In this document: one piece after another, positions 11,302 through 23,374 of the stretch
How positions within the stretch are numbered: position 1 is the stretch's first letter
Layout: each line of letters begins with the position of its first letter
DNA from: Trichobilharzia regenti
Lineage: Eukaryota; Platyhelminthes; Trematoda; Strigeidida; Schistosomatidae
DNA length: 64,000 nt
Reading direction: 5' to 3'
Assembly (NCBI GenBank): GCA_944472135.2
Contig: OX235263.1
Span: 33,161,379 to 33,225,378 of the forward strand
The notes under the pieces: generated by a model
What the model was told of the DNA's origin: nothing
What the model saw: only the letters and a program-made list of their open reading frames with translations
Databases searched by the model: none
Program-made: the position numbers and the translations under genes

Positions 11302-11559
11302 AGAGTCGACCTGAGAAGGGTTGTAGGCGTACTGCTGTAAGTCCTACAATTCTTCAAAGGGTAGCGCATCAATGAGCAGTCCAATGTGCTTGGTGTGTGA
11401 TTTTGTACATATGTTCATATTGTATATACTGAATTGATATCATCTGTCATCTAGCTGTTGGTAATTCTGTTTGTGTCCGTACGACTTCCACTTGTATCAT
11501 CAACCTGGGAAGGAATGTAGGCGTACTGCTGTAAGTCCTAGAGTTCTTCAAGGGTAGTT
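11302..11559 (+). repeat. Two extra ~195-bp units preceding the right LTR
   Basis: The motif CAACCTG-GAAG-GTTGTAGG-GTACTG-TGTAAGTCCT followed by TTCTTCAAGGG recurs at about 11308, 11503 and 11697, giving a tandem array with a period near 195 bp. In the left LTR only the last occurrence (about 8086) is present. Probably part of a longer LTR whose left copy lost these units. Confidence 0.65.
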
Positions 11560-12458
11560 CGTCAAGGCAGAATTCACCACATTTGATGTGTTGATTGTAC
11601 ATATGTTTGTGTTAAATAATTGTGTGAGTTCCAATTATTGTAATTGTTGGTTAATCTTGTTTGCGTCCGGACATTCCACAACTTACAATCGTCAACCTGA
11701 GAAGAGTTGTAGGTGTACTGGTGTAAGTCCTGTGATTCTTCAAGGGAATTCCATCAAGACATGATCCGCGAGTTTGTGTGTACTGTTTGTATATATGTGT
11801 GGTGTGTCATATCAATTGGTGTATTTTGGATTCGTTGTGTTTACTCGTTGTTTTCGTTTCTTGTTGTTATTACATAATTTTGTTAAAATTTTCGTCGTGA
11901 TTACTTCTGAAGTTGTTTCGAGTCTTCTACATCCGTGAATGAATTGATTGATGTTAGAGACAGCAGATGGATAGTATACGCCGGGGAGGCTATTGCTGAG
12001 AATGAAATGCATACGGAGATAATTGTTAGCTGCGGTCCCACACACCGGGGAGAAAGAGTGTAGACGACTGAGGCTCGCACACGTCACCGTTACTAGAACT
12101 GAGGCAGAATGAGTGACAAGCGATTTCAGTGGTAATTGGTAGTGAGTAGATAAGAGGATGTGCGACGAGTATCATGAGGTGCTGCTATGGTCACGTTGTG
12201 TTCTGCAAGAGTCATTCTAGCAAGTGGCGATTGTAATACAAGATGTCAAGAGGAGGCCTTTAACTCGAAGGCGCAGGTCGTCATCGATGTGTGAGATTGT
12301 GCTGTGAGTATGCTTGCGGTGTGTTGGCTTTTCTGTTTGTTTTCCATTTCAGCTCTGTCCGTGTGACCCAGGTTCCCACAATGGCATCCAAGTCAACGTG
12401 TATTGGTCGTGATGGAAAAAAGGGATGGATCCGTTTTTTGCCGGGGAGTGTCAATGTA
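11560..12458 (+). repeat. Right long direct repeat (LTR) of BEL/Pao-like element
   Basis: Near-identical partner of 7949-8847. It is followed directly by sequence belonging to or flanking the CR1-like LINE. High identity to its partner indicates a young insertion despite the nonsense codon in the internal ORF. Confidence 0.75.
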
Positions 12459-12927
12459 TTTGTAGTTTAAATTCCCTTTATCGTTCACAAAGGATGAAAA
12501 TATCACGGATATATTATCTTGCCATTCGACACTACATTGATTGTCTTTTTCCACGTAGAACACAATCAATTCACCTTCGTTCATAATTCCCTGCCTTCAA
12601 TGTGGGCAATAGGCGTCTTACCACCACTTAGAATATGAAACCTCTGGGACACATGGGTTCGAATGCTTTTTAAATATCCAGAAACATGACATGCAATGCA
12701 ATATTTCAAGCTGGCAGTAAACTGGTAACGCAGGGTCCCCCTTTCCTGAATCTAAGTTCAGCTCCCTGCCAGTTATTTCTCCGATTCTGGAATCCCCCTT
12801 CTGTTTTCCTCCTGCAGGATTTATACCACCCCTAATGTTGTTGGCATTGGAGCTAACAACTATGTTTCGGTCGTTGAATCTCGAACTACAATGACAATAA
12901 TATATCACCCGCTTCGCCTTCTGGACC
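12459..12927 (+). other. 5' region upstream of the CR1-like LINE ORF
   Basis: No long + strand frame. A 117-codon minus frame (12971-12618) with several Cys/His residues overlaps it, but I cannot match it to a family. It may be LINE 5' UTR or ORF1 remnant; the true 5' end of the LINE is not resolved. Confidence 0.4.
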
Positions 12928-15327
12928 TTGGCGGCCTGCTTAAATCTTGGGCTACCAGTTACTTCAAACATTACAAATCATATTGCATCTAATTTCTCAT
13001 TTCTAATTGATATTTTAATCAATAAATCTTATTCAAATATGACCTCAAATCGGATTATTTATTCTCGTGAATATCTAATATCTCTAAAACCTACTGATCT
13101 GCAACTCCATAAAAAAGACAAGAAAAAGCATCATTCCGGCTGGCAGAGAGCATTAAAAATTACCCCTATTCAATTCATGACTGTTCCCGCAATTATGAGT
13201 ACCAATTGTCGCTCCCTGCCGGCTAAAATTAACTGTCTTCAATCGCTGGTGTCTTCCATTATATATCATAATACTGGGATCATATCACTTCAAGAAACAT
13301 GGCTCCATGATCTATATGATGACAATCTAGTGTATCTAAATAATTTCAAACTATTCAGACAAGATCGGTGTAGTTCCAGGAAGAAACGCGGTGGCGGTGT
13401 TGCCATCTTCATCAATTCACAATGGTGTACGTCTAATAATGTATGTTTCAAATTCTCTAGTGATAATATTGACTGTCTCACCGTTAAGTGTCGACCTAGA
13501 CATTTGTCTAAATACAACTACATTTACATCTCGAACATGTATATTGCTCCTGGATGCAACTCCACAGAATTATCTTTATTTGCGGATGAATTTACTTCCC
13601 TTGCTGCCACCTCCTTCGGAAATTCCTTGTCTATAGTTACTGGTGATTTTAATTCTAGTGACCACAGCTTCCTAATTTCACTTGGACACGATAATATTGT
13701 CAACTTCCCGACCAGAATGGACAACACTCTTGACCTTGTTTTTACAAATGATGCAGGAATATTTGAAGCTCGAAAAAGAGCCCCACTACTAAATTCAGAT
13801 CACTGTATCATAAGAATATTGCCCAAAGTATATGGAAAGCAGCACAAAAGGGTCTTCTCATACCTTGGAAAGAAAACACAACACAGATGTTATTCCCATG
13901 ACAACATTCTGAACCTAAGGTCCATGTTAAAAGACACAAACTGGGATCTATTTACTGAACAAGCTCTTGATAACACAATTGCCAACATAACACATTATCT
14001 TAATTTCTGTCTTGTTGTTTGTTGTCCAAAAGAGACAATCTTCTTAAAACTCGATCGCTTCTCCTCTTCTCAACTCAAAAAGCTCCGCCGTGAAAAAGAA
14101 AGTTTGTTCAAAATGAAAAACAAATCTGGTGTTAAGAGAATGAACACTTTGATTAAGCTTGAATTACAAAGATTGAATGCTCTCTATAACCAGAAGTTTC
14201 TTTCATGTAAATCCCCATCAAATATGTGGAAGTTATTAAAGGAAATCACAGGTGGTAAGCAAATGTTGAATGCTATTTCTGTAGATGTTAACATGCTAAA
14301 TGAATCCTTCATATGTATCCCAGCAAATGTTATGATTCCTAACTCAAATAGTGCAAACAATGACTGCTTCTCATGCTGAAACACATACGATGTCCTCAAG
14401 TGTCTTCAATCTCTCAAGCCTACTCAGTCCCTCGGTCCTGATGGTGTTCCTGCTGTTATCCTTATGGAGTGTGCCGACATCTTGTGTTCCCCGCTAACTG
14501 ACATTTTCAACGAATCTTTTTCCAAAAGTATTATACCTGAATCGTGGAAAAACATCAAGATCGTTCCAGTGCCTAAATCTACAAGTGGACCTAATGTTAA
14601 GTTTAGACCCATTTCAATTACCTCACCCTTTTTGAAAGTTATGGAAAGACTTATTTTACTTAATCTTGACCCCTCTTTAAAACCTTTCAACGACCCCTAC
14701 CAGTTTGCTTATAAACATAGTAGGAGTACGTTAGATGCCGCTGTCGTCCTCCACCATAGCATAGTCTCTAGTTTAGATAAAGGAGCTAAATATGTTCGCT
14801 GTGCCTTCCTTGATTACACATCTGCATTTGACTCTGTTCCCAGGTCTCTCTTGCTAAGTAAGCTTGCTGCAACACAGGCTGAAAGCTGGAAAAATAAGTG
14901 GTTGCATTCCTATTTTTCTGAAAGGAAGCAGTACACCGTCTACAATGGAAAATCCTCCACTACCTCACTTACTTTAGCTGGTGTTCCTCAAGGTGCTGTT
15001 CTTTCTCCCTTTCTGTTCTCGTTTTTCTTACATGACTTGCCTCATTCTGATGTAGCCACTTTTGTTAAATATGCCGATGACCTCTCGGTTTCTATGCCTG
15101 TCAACTCTCAGTCAGACTGTTCCAAATTAAATAGCTTTCTGTCGGAAATTAGTCAGTGGTCCTCTTCAAACGGACTTAAGCTTAATCCGTCTAAATGTCA
15201 GGTAGTCAATTTCACTTTCAGACGTAAATGTGACCTACAGCAACTAGTTAGCTCACATGGCCCCACTCTCATTGACGACACAGAGGTTGAAAATACATCT
15301 TATAATAATATATATATTCTCATATAA
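12928..15327 (+). pseudogene. CR1-like LINE ORF2: AP endonuclease + reverse transcriptase, one TGA
   Basis: One frame of ~800 codons with a single in-frame TGA at 14377-14379. The N-terminal part is an exonuclease-endonuclease-phosphatase domain with QETWLH (residues ~122-127), GGGVAIFIN, GDFNSSDH (~239-246), TLDLVFTN and SDHCII (~291-296). After the TGA come reverse-transcriptase motifs: KFRPISI, FLDYTSAFDSV (motif A), GVPQGAVLSPFLF (B') and KYADDLSV with YADD at ~15070. The frame is broken at ~15305 by an 870-bp repeat; the C-terminal third resumes at ~16209. No clear ATG start (the open frame begins with TTG), so the first residues are uncertain. Confidence 0.85.
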
Positions 15328-16184
15328 ACATATAAATTTACATGAAAATGCATGCCATTTTTACAGGCACGATCAAGTATGATATAATATCAAATCATAG
15401 ATTGTCTACAAGTTAATAATGTTTCAACAGTTTAATATTTGATATACATATAAATACACATTGTCTGAACTAGGCTGTATAGTTATTGAATTGTACAATT
15501 GTCCTCTAGGTTGAGCGGGAAAATCGACTTCGTTTCGTTTTCATCCCGTGGTTGTAGGCATACGATAACCAACCAAAATTGAGGTAAGTACAACGTTTAC
15601 AAGGGATTGGAAGCTGTTTTAGAAAAGTGAAAGTGCTAAGGTGAATCAATAAAGTGTAATGAAATGGGTAAGTGCAAGTATCACTAATAAATGCATTAAT
15701 ATAGAAAACTCCCTAGGCTGACAACGTTCATTTGCAATGTATAATGCTACGCGTATATCTGGTAGTATCATGATGTCCACTTTTGGTTTTAATACATTTT
15801 TTCCTTATGTCTGTTTTTTTATTTTACGCTTTATTGTGCATTTGGTGCACAACCGTACCCTACAGAGAATAGGAATAGAATAAGTCGAATCAAATTCATA
15901 AAGGGCTATAAAATGTTAGGTTTAATGGGATACAATGAGGATTAAGTAAAGACGTTATTAGAAAATGAATGAGATAAGACATTGTGAAGTGGTATTTAAA
16001 GATCCGACAAAGGACAGCAAGTTGATTTATAAGATGCCCCATAAATCTGTGCAGATCCCACTTGGTCGCATCTCAACAATAGGCTGAGCGAATAGTATAT
16101 TTAAAGGTAGAAGCATGATCTGTCAAGGCGTTCATTATTATCTTTTTCAAGATAAAGATCTAAGCCCTCATAAAAATCAGAAAT
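15315..16184 (-). repeat. R900 repeat, copy 1, inserted in LINE ORF
   Basis: About 870 bp sharing its whole length with 17577-18472. Its low-coordinate edge is next to an AATAAT/ATAT run, so read on the minus strand it ends in an (ATT)n-like tail, as the LINEs and SINEs here do. No convincing ORF. A short hairpin lies at that end (TTCTCATATAAA with TTTACATGAAAA). It interrupts the LINE reverse transcriptase between TCTTATAA and CGTTAAGTACC. Confidence 0.7.
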
Positions 16185-16208
16185 ATCTCGAGCCTTTAAT
16201 TTGTATAC

Positions 16209-16748
16209 GTTAAGTACCTTGGGCTGAGTTTTTCCACCGATCTTTCCTGGTCTTCCCACATCTTGCTAGTTACTAGAAAGATGTTTCGCTTAACGTTCTA
16301 CATTAGGAAATTTAGGCAGTCTGGCATAAACCAGTCTTTACTTTCTCAGTTTGTAAATTCTTGTATTCTACCCATCCTCCTTTACTGCTCCACATTAGTC
16401 TTTCCTGGACTACTTAAGAAAGACTTTGCTTCGCTGAGAAGGGCACTAAAAGCTGTTAGTAGGGCAAGTGGGTTATCGTTAAACCAACTGGTGAACACTA
16501 TTGTAGATAGACATATTATGTCATGTAAGAAACTAGCGAATACAATAATGTCGGACCCCAAGCATCCTCTCTATACGCATCTATCTCCTTGCATTTCATC
16601 TGGAAGAACTAGAAGCAGCTACAGGAGGCCATATGCTAGGACTACCAAATACAAAAACTCCACAATACCATATCTGGCACAGCTGTTATGTGATGAGAAA
16701 TCCGTTAGGTATGACACGATAAACTTACTGCGGCACTCTAACAAATAG
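16209..16748 (+). pseudogene. CR1-like LINE ORF2, C-terminal third
   Basis: Continues the reverse transcriptase after the R900 insertion: TTAAGTACCTTGGGCTGAG corresponds to the KYLGL block that follows the palm domain. The long frame from 16263 reads FRLTFYIRKFRQSGI, FVNSCILPILLYCS, FPGLLKKDF and ISSGRTRSSYRRPYARTTKY and ends at 16746-16748. The same segments occur in the fragments at 61090-61585, 36795-37735 and 23375-23965. Confidence 0.85.
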
Positions 16749-17075
16749 TCCCATTAGTTTTTGTTTTCCTTTCCTCGTTACTATCACACTGTTGTTCTCA
16801 TCTAGTACCACACGTCAACTTTATATTTCAAATCCTGTGTTGCATTGTTTGAAATGAAATACTCTAAGTTGTTTTTTTCTTAATTTTTAATATTTATTTA
16901 TTTTATTTATTTATAACTAATTGATTTTATTTTTATTTATTTTTGATTTTTAAAAATCTTATATAATTTATCAGGTAATTAGATGCAATATACTGTAATG
17001 CACGCTGAAAATTCCATACCTGTACCACAAATACTGTTTGGAATAAAGCTGTTATTATTATTATTATTATTCTGC
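16749..17075 (+). other. 3' UTR and (TTA)n tail of CR1-like LINE
   Basis: T-rich, then GCTGAAAATTCCATACCTG and a polyadenylation-like GGAATAAAGC, ending in TTATTATTATT (about 17051-17071). The same ending is seen at 61980-62092, so this is the element's real 3' terminus. Confidence 0.8.
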
Positions 17076-17484
17076 TCTGATTGGGTCAGGATTTTGAACA
17101 TTGGGTTTTCAAGACACAACGGTGTTGCGTCGTGATGGTATTGTGTATCCGTGCCCTCTTTTTCAGCACCTTTACTAAAATCACTTGCTGACAATCGTAA
17201 GTTTTGTGTTCTTCCTTCACTAGTTGGGACAGTTTTCAGAAGATTCTTGCCACCAGCTTAGTTAGGCAGGGTGAAAAGTCAGCAGTTAGCGTGGCCCAAG
17301 CTGAAGTCTAGCATGAAAGATAGCAGCACAACAATCACGAGCGCTATTTTCAGTTGGGATCTACCTGAAGTGCGCTGAGGGATGTACAAGCAGCCTGACT
17401 AACTTGTCTCCTGGACTTGACCCAAATTGAGGACTTTGAGCAAACCCAAGAAACTCACTTATGCATGTAGTAGATGCGTCGGTG
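17076..17484. other. No feature recognised
   Basis: Unique-looking sequence between the LINE tail and a SINE-C fragment. Confidence 0.35.
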
Positions 17485-17570
17485 GGACAGTGGTTTGGAC
17501 TCTCGCCGACCATGGACATGATCCGAGGTTCGATCCCCTGCCGATGCACACCCCATATAATAGTAATAAT
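17485..17570 (+). repeat. SINE-C fragment, tRNA-like head only
   Basis: GATGCGTCGGTGGGACAGTGG, then CTCGCCGACCATGGACATG and GGTTCGATCCCC match the head of SINE-C at 42362. It lacks the body and runs straight into the AATAATAAT edge of R900 copy 2. Confidence 0.65.
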
Positions 17571-17576
17571 AATGTG

Positions 17577-18472
17577 TATTCTCATATAAACACATAAATT
17601 TACATGAGAATGCATGCCATTTTTACAGGCACCATCAAGTATGATATAATATCAAATCGTAGATTGTCTACAAGTTAATAATGTTTCAACAATTAAATAT
17701 TTGATATATATATATAAATACACTCATTGTCTGAACCAGGCCGTATAGAAATTGAATTGTACAGTTGTCCTACAAGTTACGCGGGAAAACTGACTTCGCT
17801 TCGTTTTCATCCCGTGATTGTAGGCATACGATAACCAACCAATATTGAGGTAAGTACAACGTTTAAGAGGGATTGGAAGCTGTTTTAGAAAAGTTAAAAT
17901 GCTAATGTGAATCATTAAAGTGTAATAAATTAAGCAAGTGCAATATATCATTAATAAATACATTTATATAGAAAAGAGAATAGGGAAGTAATTAATCCTT
18001 GGGCCGACAACGTTCATTTGCAATGCATAATGATACCAATATTCTTTGTACTATCATGATGTCCACTTTTGGCTTTAATACAATTGTTTTTAAGCCAGTT
18101 GTTTTTATTTCATGCCTTTTAGTCTATTTGGTGCACAGCCGTACCCTCCAGAGAATAGGAATAGAATAAGTCCAATCAAATTCATATAGAGCTATAAAAT
18201 GTTAGGTTTAATGGAATATAATGAGGATCAAGTAAAGACCTTATTAGAAAATGAATGAGATGGGATATTGTGGTGTGGTATTTAAAGATCCGACAATGGA
18301 TAGCAAGTTAATTGATAAGTTTCCCCATAAATCTGTGTAGAGCCAACATGGTCGCATCTCAACAATAGGCTGAGTGAATGGTATATATTTAAAGGTAGAA
18401 GCGTGATCTGTCTGGGCGTTCATTATTATCTTTTTCAAGATAAAGATCCAAGTCCTCATAAAAATCAGAAAT
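17577..18472 (-). repeat. R900 repeat, copy 2
   Basis: Full-length partner of 15315-16184 with scattered substitutions and small indels. Shared landmarks are GCATGCCATTTTTACAGGCA, GACAACGTTCATTTGCAATG, GTGCACA-CCGTACCCT and TCTTTTTCAAGATAAAGATC. Two short minus frames (17963-17724, 18489-18244) are not conserved in copy 1, so I do not call them genes. Confidence 0.7.
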
Positions 18473-20799
18473 GAGCCGTCAAATTGCATATTGCTGTTCC
18501 TGAAGAATGGGGCGATTCACCATAGTGACCACTACCATATCTGCTGATCAGCTAGCGCCACCCTCCCTCCTGTCTATAGTCTGAAAGTGGCTGGACTTAT
18601 TCGTCACGTACTCTAGAAGTTACGTTTGGAATTTTTTTTGCCAATAATTTTTAATAAAATTGTATTATATGTTATCTAGATTGAGGTAAATTCCCACTTT
18701 TTGGCTGGTTATGTTTGTGTCCGCCTCATGTGATCTGACTGCGACACACTTTTAGCATATTGGTTGCAATGATTAGTGTTTCAGATGGAATGTATCAAAA
18801 TGTCGGTGTAATGAGGGAGATAGGATAGTTAGAGGGTAATGCCATTTGCACCACTCATTTACTCCATGTAGAAGCTGCATCTTTCGGCATAGTATCATTC
18901 AATGAAGACTTCATGTCTCAGGATATCAATACAGCCTATTTTCGTGTGAAGAACAGTCTTTTTTGACAAAATAACTCTCTCAATACTTGGAAATCACCTG
19001 CAAATGTTATCAGAATCGTTGGTGGGAACCTAAGTTGTCATTTAGATGTGCTTTTCACTTTATATGTGGTTGGACAGGAATTATGGTAAGTTGAAAGGTT
19101 ATCTCTAAATGGATTTCATATATATTGGCACTGGTTGGTGCAGTGTGCTATGGGTTATGTTAATTAAATGTACAAAAATATCTCAACTATAATAATATTG
19201 TGCCATTGTGTACTAAGCTGACTGATAGGATAACAAACGAAGGTGGTTACTAGAACTGAATCTATTCAGCTTTATTATCATTAATATGAATTTATTCTCT
19301 TTTACAATTTCCACTGACTGTATACTTAATGCTACAATATTTTTGATCACCAATAGTGGAGATGAATTTCTCCTGAGATTTCCATTTAGACAAAGCAGTA
19401 CAGATGCTCTATGACGATTGAATTTTCTAGTTTGCATTATATGACATTATTATCCTCATCAACACAACAGGTCTGTGTACTTTACAATAGTTGAAGTGTT
19501 TCACTATGTTGTTAGCACTGTGCATAGCTGTCTAGAGTTGAGGCATGTTCAGCTTATATTTGATGCCTATAGTCTCCTAAATGTGAAAATGTGATTTCTG
19601 TAGGATTCACAAAACCTTGTGGACTAGACATTACTGAGATTGTGGATTAACTTCTAAGTTATACACTTGCAATACTTCATTTCATGTAAAAGTGTTTAGT
19701 GTGAAGTTGATCTGCAAGTAAGCTTGATGAGAGAATGACGCCTCAATAGTATGAATGTTTCGGAGATTGCCTTGAAATTTGCATATAGTCCTCAAATGCA
19801 GGAAAACATATGATGTATATTTATGTATACGGCGTCAACATAAATATCAGCTGTAGACTACAAATACATTTATCTCCCTGAGATAATACTTAGTTTTAAC
19901 AGAATGATTGTATTCATATTGTATGCTAATATGTAGAATTGTCTCTTGTTAACTTCATGTTATGCTAGTTCTAACATGTACTTTATTTTTTCCAGGTTTA
20001 CGGAGGTTGTCGAATATGAAATCAGCGGAAACATCATTCGGTCAAACTAACTTTATTACCCTTCATCAGAATTTTCTTTTGTAAATTAATCAAATGTTTA
20101 ATATACTCTTGATTACTTCTTCCTGTAGACTTCTTCAATTCCTCGCTATACAATGTGCTTTTGTAATAAGTGAATTAGGAATAATAAACGCTAAGCTTAG
20201 TTAGTGGGATGGAAATTCACTGTAGTATTATGAGAATGTTACTTTAGTCATTAGTAGGATTTCGTGTCTGTTTCTACACAATAGCACATTGTAAAAGCTA
20301 AGTGGGATTTAGCAAGTTGAATAATAATTCTGTACTGTTGGATACTCTAAAGTCGCCTTATCTAACCAGTTGAAAGTCTGTTTACTGTTAAACGCCAAGT
20401 ATGTAGTACAAGTAAATGTAGTAACTTAGGCTTGATATCTACTTCACTAATCCGTTAATATGCAGTGACATCATCAAATAGACTGTTCACTTGACCATCA
20501 GCTAAGAAACATTTTTTATTTATTTTAATATGCCGTTGAATCATAGGATGTTATCTAGTATCCATCATTTCTGTGATCAAAAACTGCGGTATTTGCATGT
20601 CTACTTTATAGATGTTAAATAACCTACGCCTGTATGCATGTAATTACCTCCAGTATTTCCTATTCATTTGGTGTGTGTAAACTAAACAAGTCTTTCATAA
20701 ATTCTCCCATAAATGCCAAACTTTCTAGTGTTACAAGCGTTAATAAGACCTGCTTCCTTTGTTTCAAATCAAATGAGGTATATACGAACTAAGGGAAAG
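18473..20799. other. Long stretch without recognisable feature
   Basis: About 2.3 kb of AT-rich sequence with only very short frames. I find no protein family, tRNA-like or LTR signature. Confidence 0.45.
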
Positions 20800-21415
20800 T
20801 TACTCTTACTTAATCTTTAACCCTCACTCAGAGCCTTTAACGATCCCAAACAGTTCTCCTATAAACACAGTAGACGTACTTTAGATGCAGCTGCAGTCTT
20901 GCTTCACAACATTTTCTCCAGTATAGACAATGGGGCTAAATTCGCTGCACCTTCCTAGAGTACACATCCGCTTTCGACTCACTACCTAGAGATATTCTGT
21001 TAGATAAGCTTGCTGAAACTCAAACTGAGTATTGGATTGTTAGATGGCTTCATTCTAATTTATCAGGGAGAAAGCAGAACACTGTAGGTCAGGGGGAAGT
21101 CGTCCATTACCAATTGTATTTTTGTTTGATGAAGTTATTGTACGAATGCATACGAGAAGAACTTTTTCAAACACGCGGACGATCTAACTACTTCAATGTC
21201 TGTTAACTGCCAACTACACCGTACTAAGATGAACAGCTCTCTATTAGGAGTGGGAAAATGCTCTTAAACTAAATCCTTCGAAATGTCAGACTGTTATTTT
21301 CAGTTTCCGATGTAAACGAAAGTTAGTTGAAGGTGTTAATTCCTATGACCGTTGCAAAATTGATAATAGTGATATGGAAATGAAGTCTGACTCTAAGTAT
21401 CTCGGACTGATTCAT
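20800..21415 (+). pseudogene. CR1-like LINE reverse-transcriptase fragment, heavily decayed
   Basis: Nucleotide blocks match the LINE at 14650-15290: CTTACTTAATC, CCTTTAACGATCCC, CTATAAACACAGTAG and TTAGATGCAGCTGC. Later it matches the family member at 60950-61060 (CTATGACCGTTGCAAAATTG). Stops and indels are in every frame. Confidence 0.7.
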
Positions 21416-23374
21416 CGCAGCGTGTTGGCCCTAAATGTATGCCACATGCAGGCATAATGTTTATGAGCTAGGTATGCAAATCATGGTAGACGCTTGTACG
21501 GTACATTCATTATTTATAAAACTAACTCGCACGTAAGAACTATGGTTTGATCAGTTATACAACGTTTAATACATTTAGACACAATTAACCTACGATGCTG
21601 ACTTCTATGACGCATTACCTAAAACTACATTAATATAGTTTCCGCTGAAGGTTATCTCCTATAGTTACTACCTTAGTGGGCAACTTAGCGTTATCTTTGA
21701 ATAACGAAAATTCCGAGAACTTTCTTGGTAAAAAGATCGTCCCTTACTCGAAAAAATTAAATATACCCTAGTCTCCACAAAAACGTTCAGAGGTATTCAT
21801 CCTATCACCGCAAACGACTCACTATTTGCAGCCATTTAAAAAGTAAAAATAAATTTACCGATGGCAGCGTGCTTATGATTTCTAGATATCATAATGTACC
21901 ATGAGGAAAACGCTATCTCCATGCGGTTATAAGTCAGATGTGCGAAATTAGTCAGAAACACAACAACCACGATTCTCAGTCACATAACATCTTACTTCGC
22001 TACCTAATCGTATAGTCGTATTAACGGATGTTTCGCCGAAGAAAAGAAGACTACTGGTTCAAGGATAATTTATTTAGTTTTTTTTAAGATCGTGAACATC
22101 TGTGTCTATAGTCACGGAAGAATCACAACTTCGAGGAAACCATCAATCGTAGACTACAACCCGAAACGTTATTCTTCCTAATTAATGTCTTACCTTTAAC
22201 TGGGATTGTTTGAACACTCACCAGATCACCGTATTTTATCCGCTTTGAAAACCGTTTTGCAACCCATCGAATGGATGTTAACACTGGCTCTATTACGGGT
22301 AGTCCTAGTTCATTTATTGCGATCTAGTACATCAAGCAATAATAAGCATAAGTAACACTTACCCTTAAGGATTCCAGGTTCTTTTAGTTCCCCCAAAATA
22401 TACACAAGCACAACAGATTCATACTTTTCATGCGGCTCAACCTTATTTGGCTTAGATTCTCTCACAATATATTTTTTTAAATGATAGCAGACACACGGAT
22501 GGTATATTCACATTCTCAAAAATCTTCAAAGCTTTTTCAACTTCAACCCAGGTTCTAAATTCTCTGGGTTTAATTTGTTCTTCGAAAACCTTGCTAATAC
22601 CAACTCTGATGGTGCTCTCTTCAACAGATTCACTCGCAGATTGTTGTATGCTGCAAACATGAACGAAAAAGACACTCTTTTTCCAGATTTCTACATGTTA
22701 TGCAAGTAACTGAGCCAACAATTGTAACGGCAACCAACTAATGGACTGGAAACAACTGCTTCTGACAGCCAAACATCTTCATGTGCACAATTTCAAAACC
22801 CTCTACACAGTACTAATTCATTAACAGCTGAAAACCAACTAAAACACTCAAAGCCGCATGAATGCAAGGTATGAAAACAATTACACCGAAATGAATGCAC
22901 TGGCCTGGTAGTGAAAACTTTCGAAACCAAAGAAATAATTCATTTTAACAGCAACGGAAACAAAAAATGAGGTGAAACGCAACATTTGTGAACGATACGC
23001 AACAAGATAAGTCGTGTATAACGGCAGGATAAACGGAACAACAAACGCGTTAACGAACAGCTACGGAACTGCGATCCAACATGGCCGACTAAAATGGACG
23101 AAAATGACCTTCGAGCGCCTCACTCCACCAATGACCTTGATAAGTGACGGATAATTTCAGCCTCTGAAAGTGCATGCACAAGAAGGCATAACATGTTGAC
23201 AAGTTAATAATAATAATAGTATAGTTGTGAATACTAGTTAGAAACCTTCTTAGCTGAACAGGACCAGGAAAAGTTAACAAATGATTCAAATCTAAAACTT
23301 CTCCTACGAAAGAGTATCTCAGGCACGCTGGTGATAACGCACACAATATGCACCTTTTCGGCTGGATAATTAAT
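21416..23374. other. Long stretch without recognisable feature
   Basis: No convincing frame. A short segment near 23105-23150 (CACCAATGACCTTGA) resembles the arm of the inverted-repeat element at 44618, but the match is brief. Confidence 0.4.

Noticed and set aside
12618..12971. 117-codon minus ORF with Cys/His spacing like a zinc finger
   Set aside because: Spacing does not fit a known finger, it overlaps the LINE 5' region on the other strand, and there is no second copy to test conservation.
17724..18489. Minus ORFs inside R900 copy 2 as genes
   Set aside because: The same frames are broken in copy 1, so no selection is evident.
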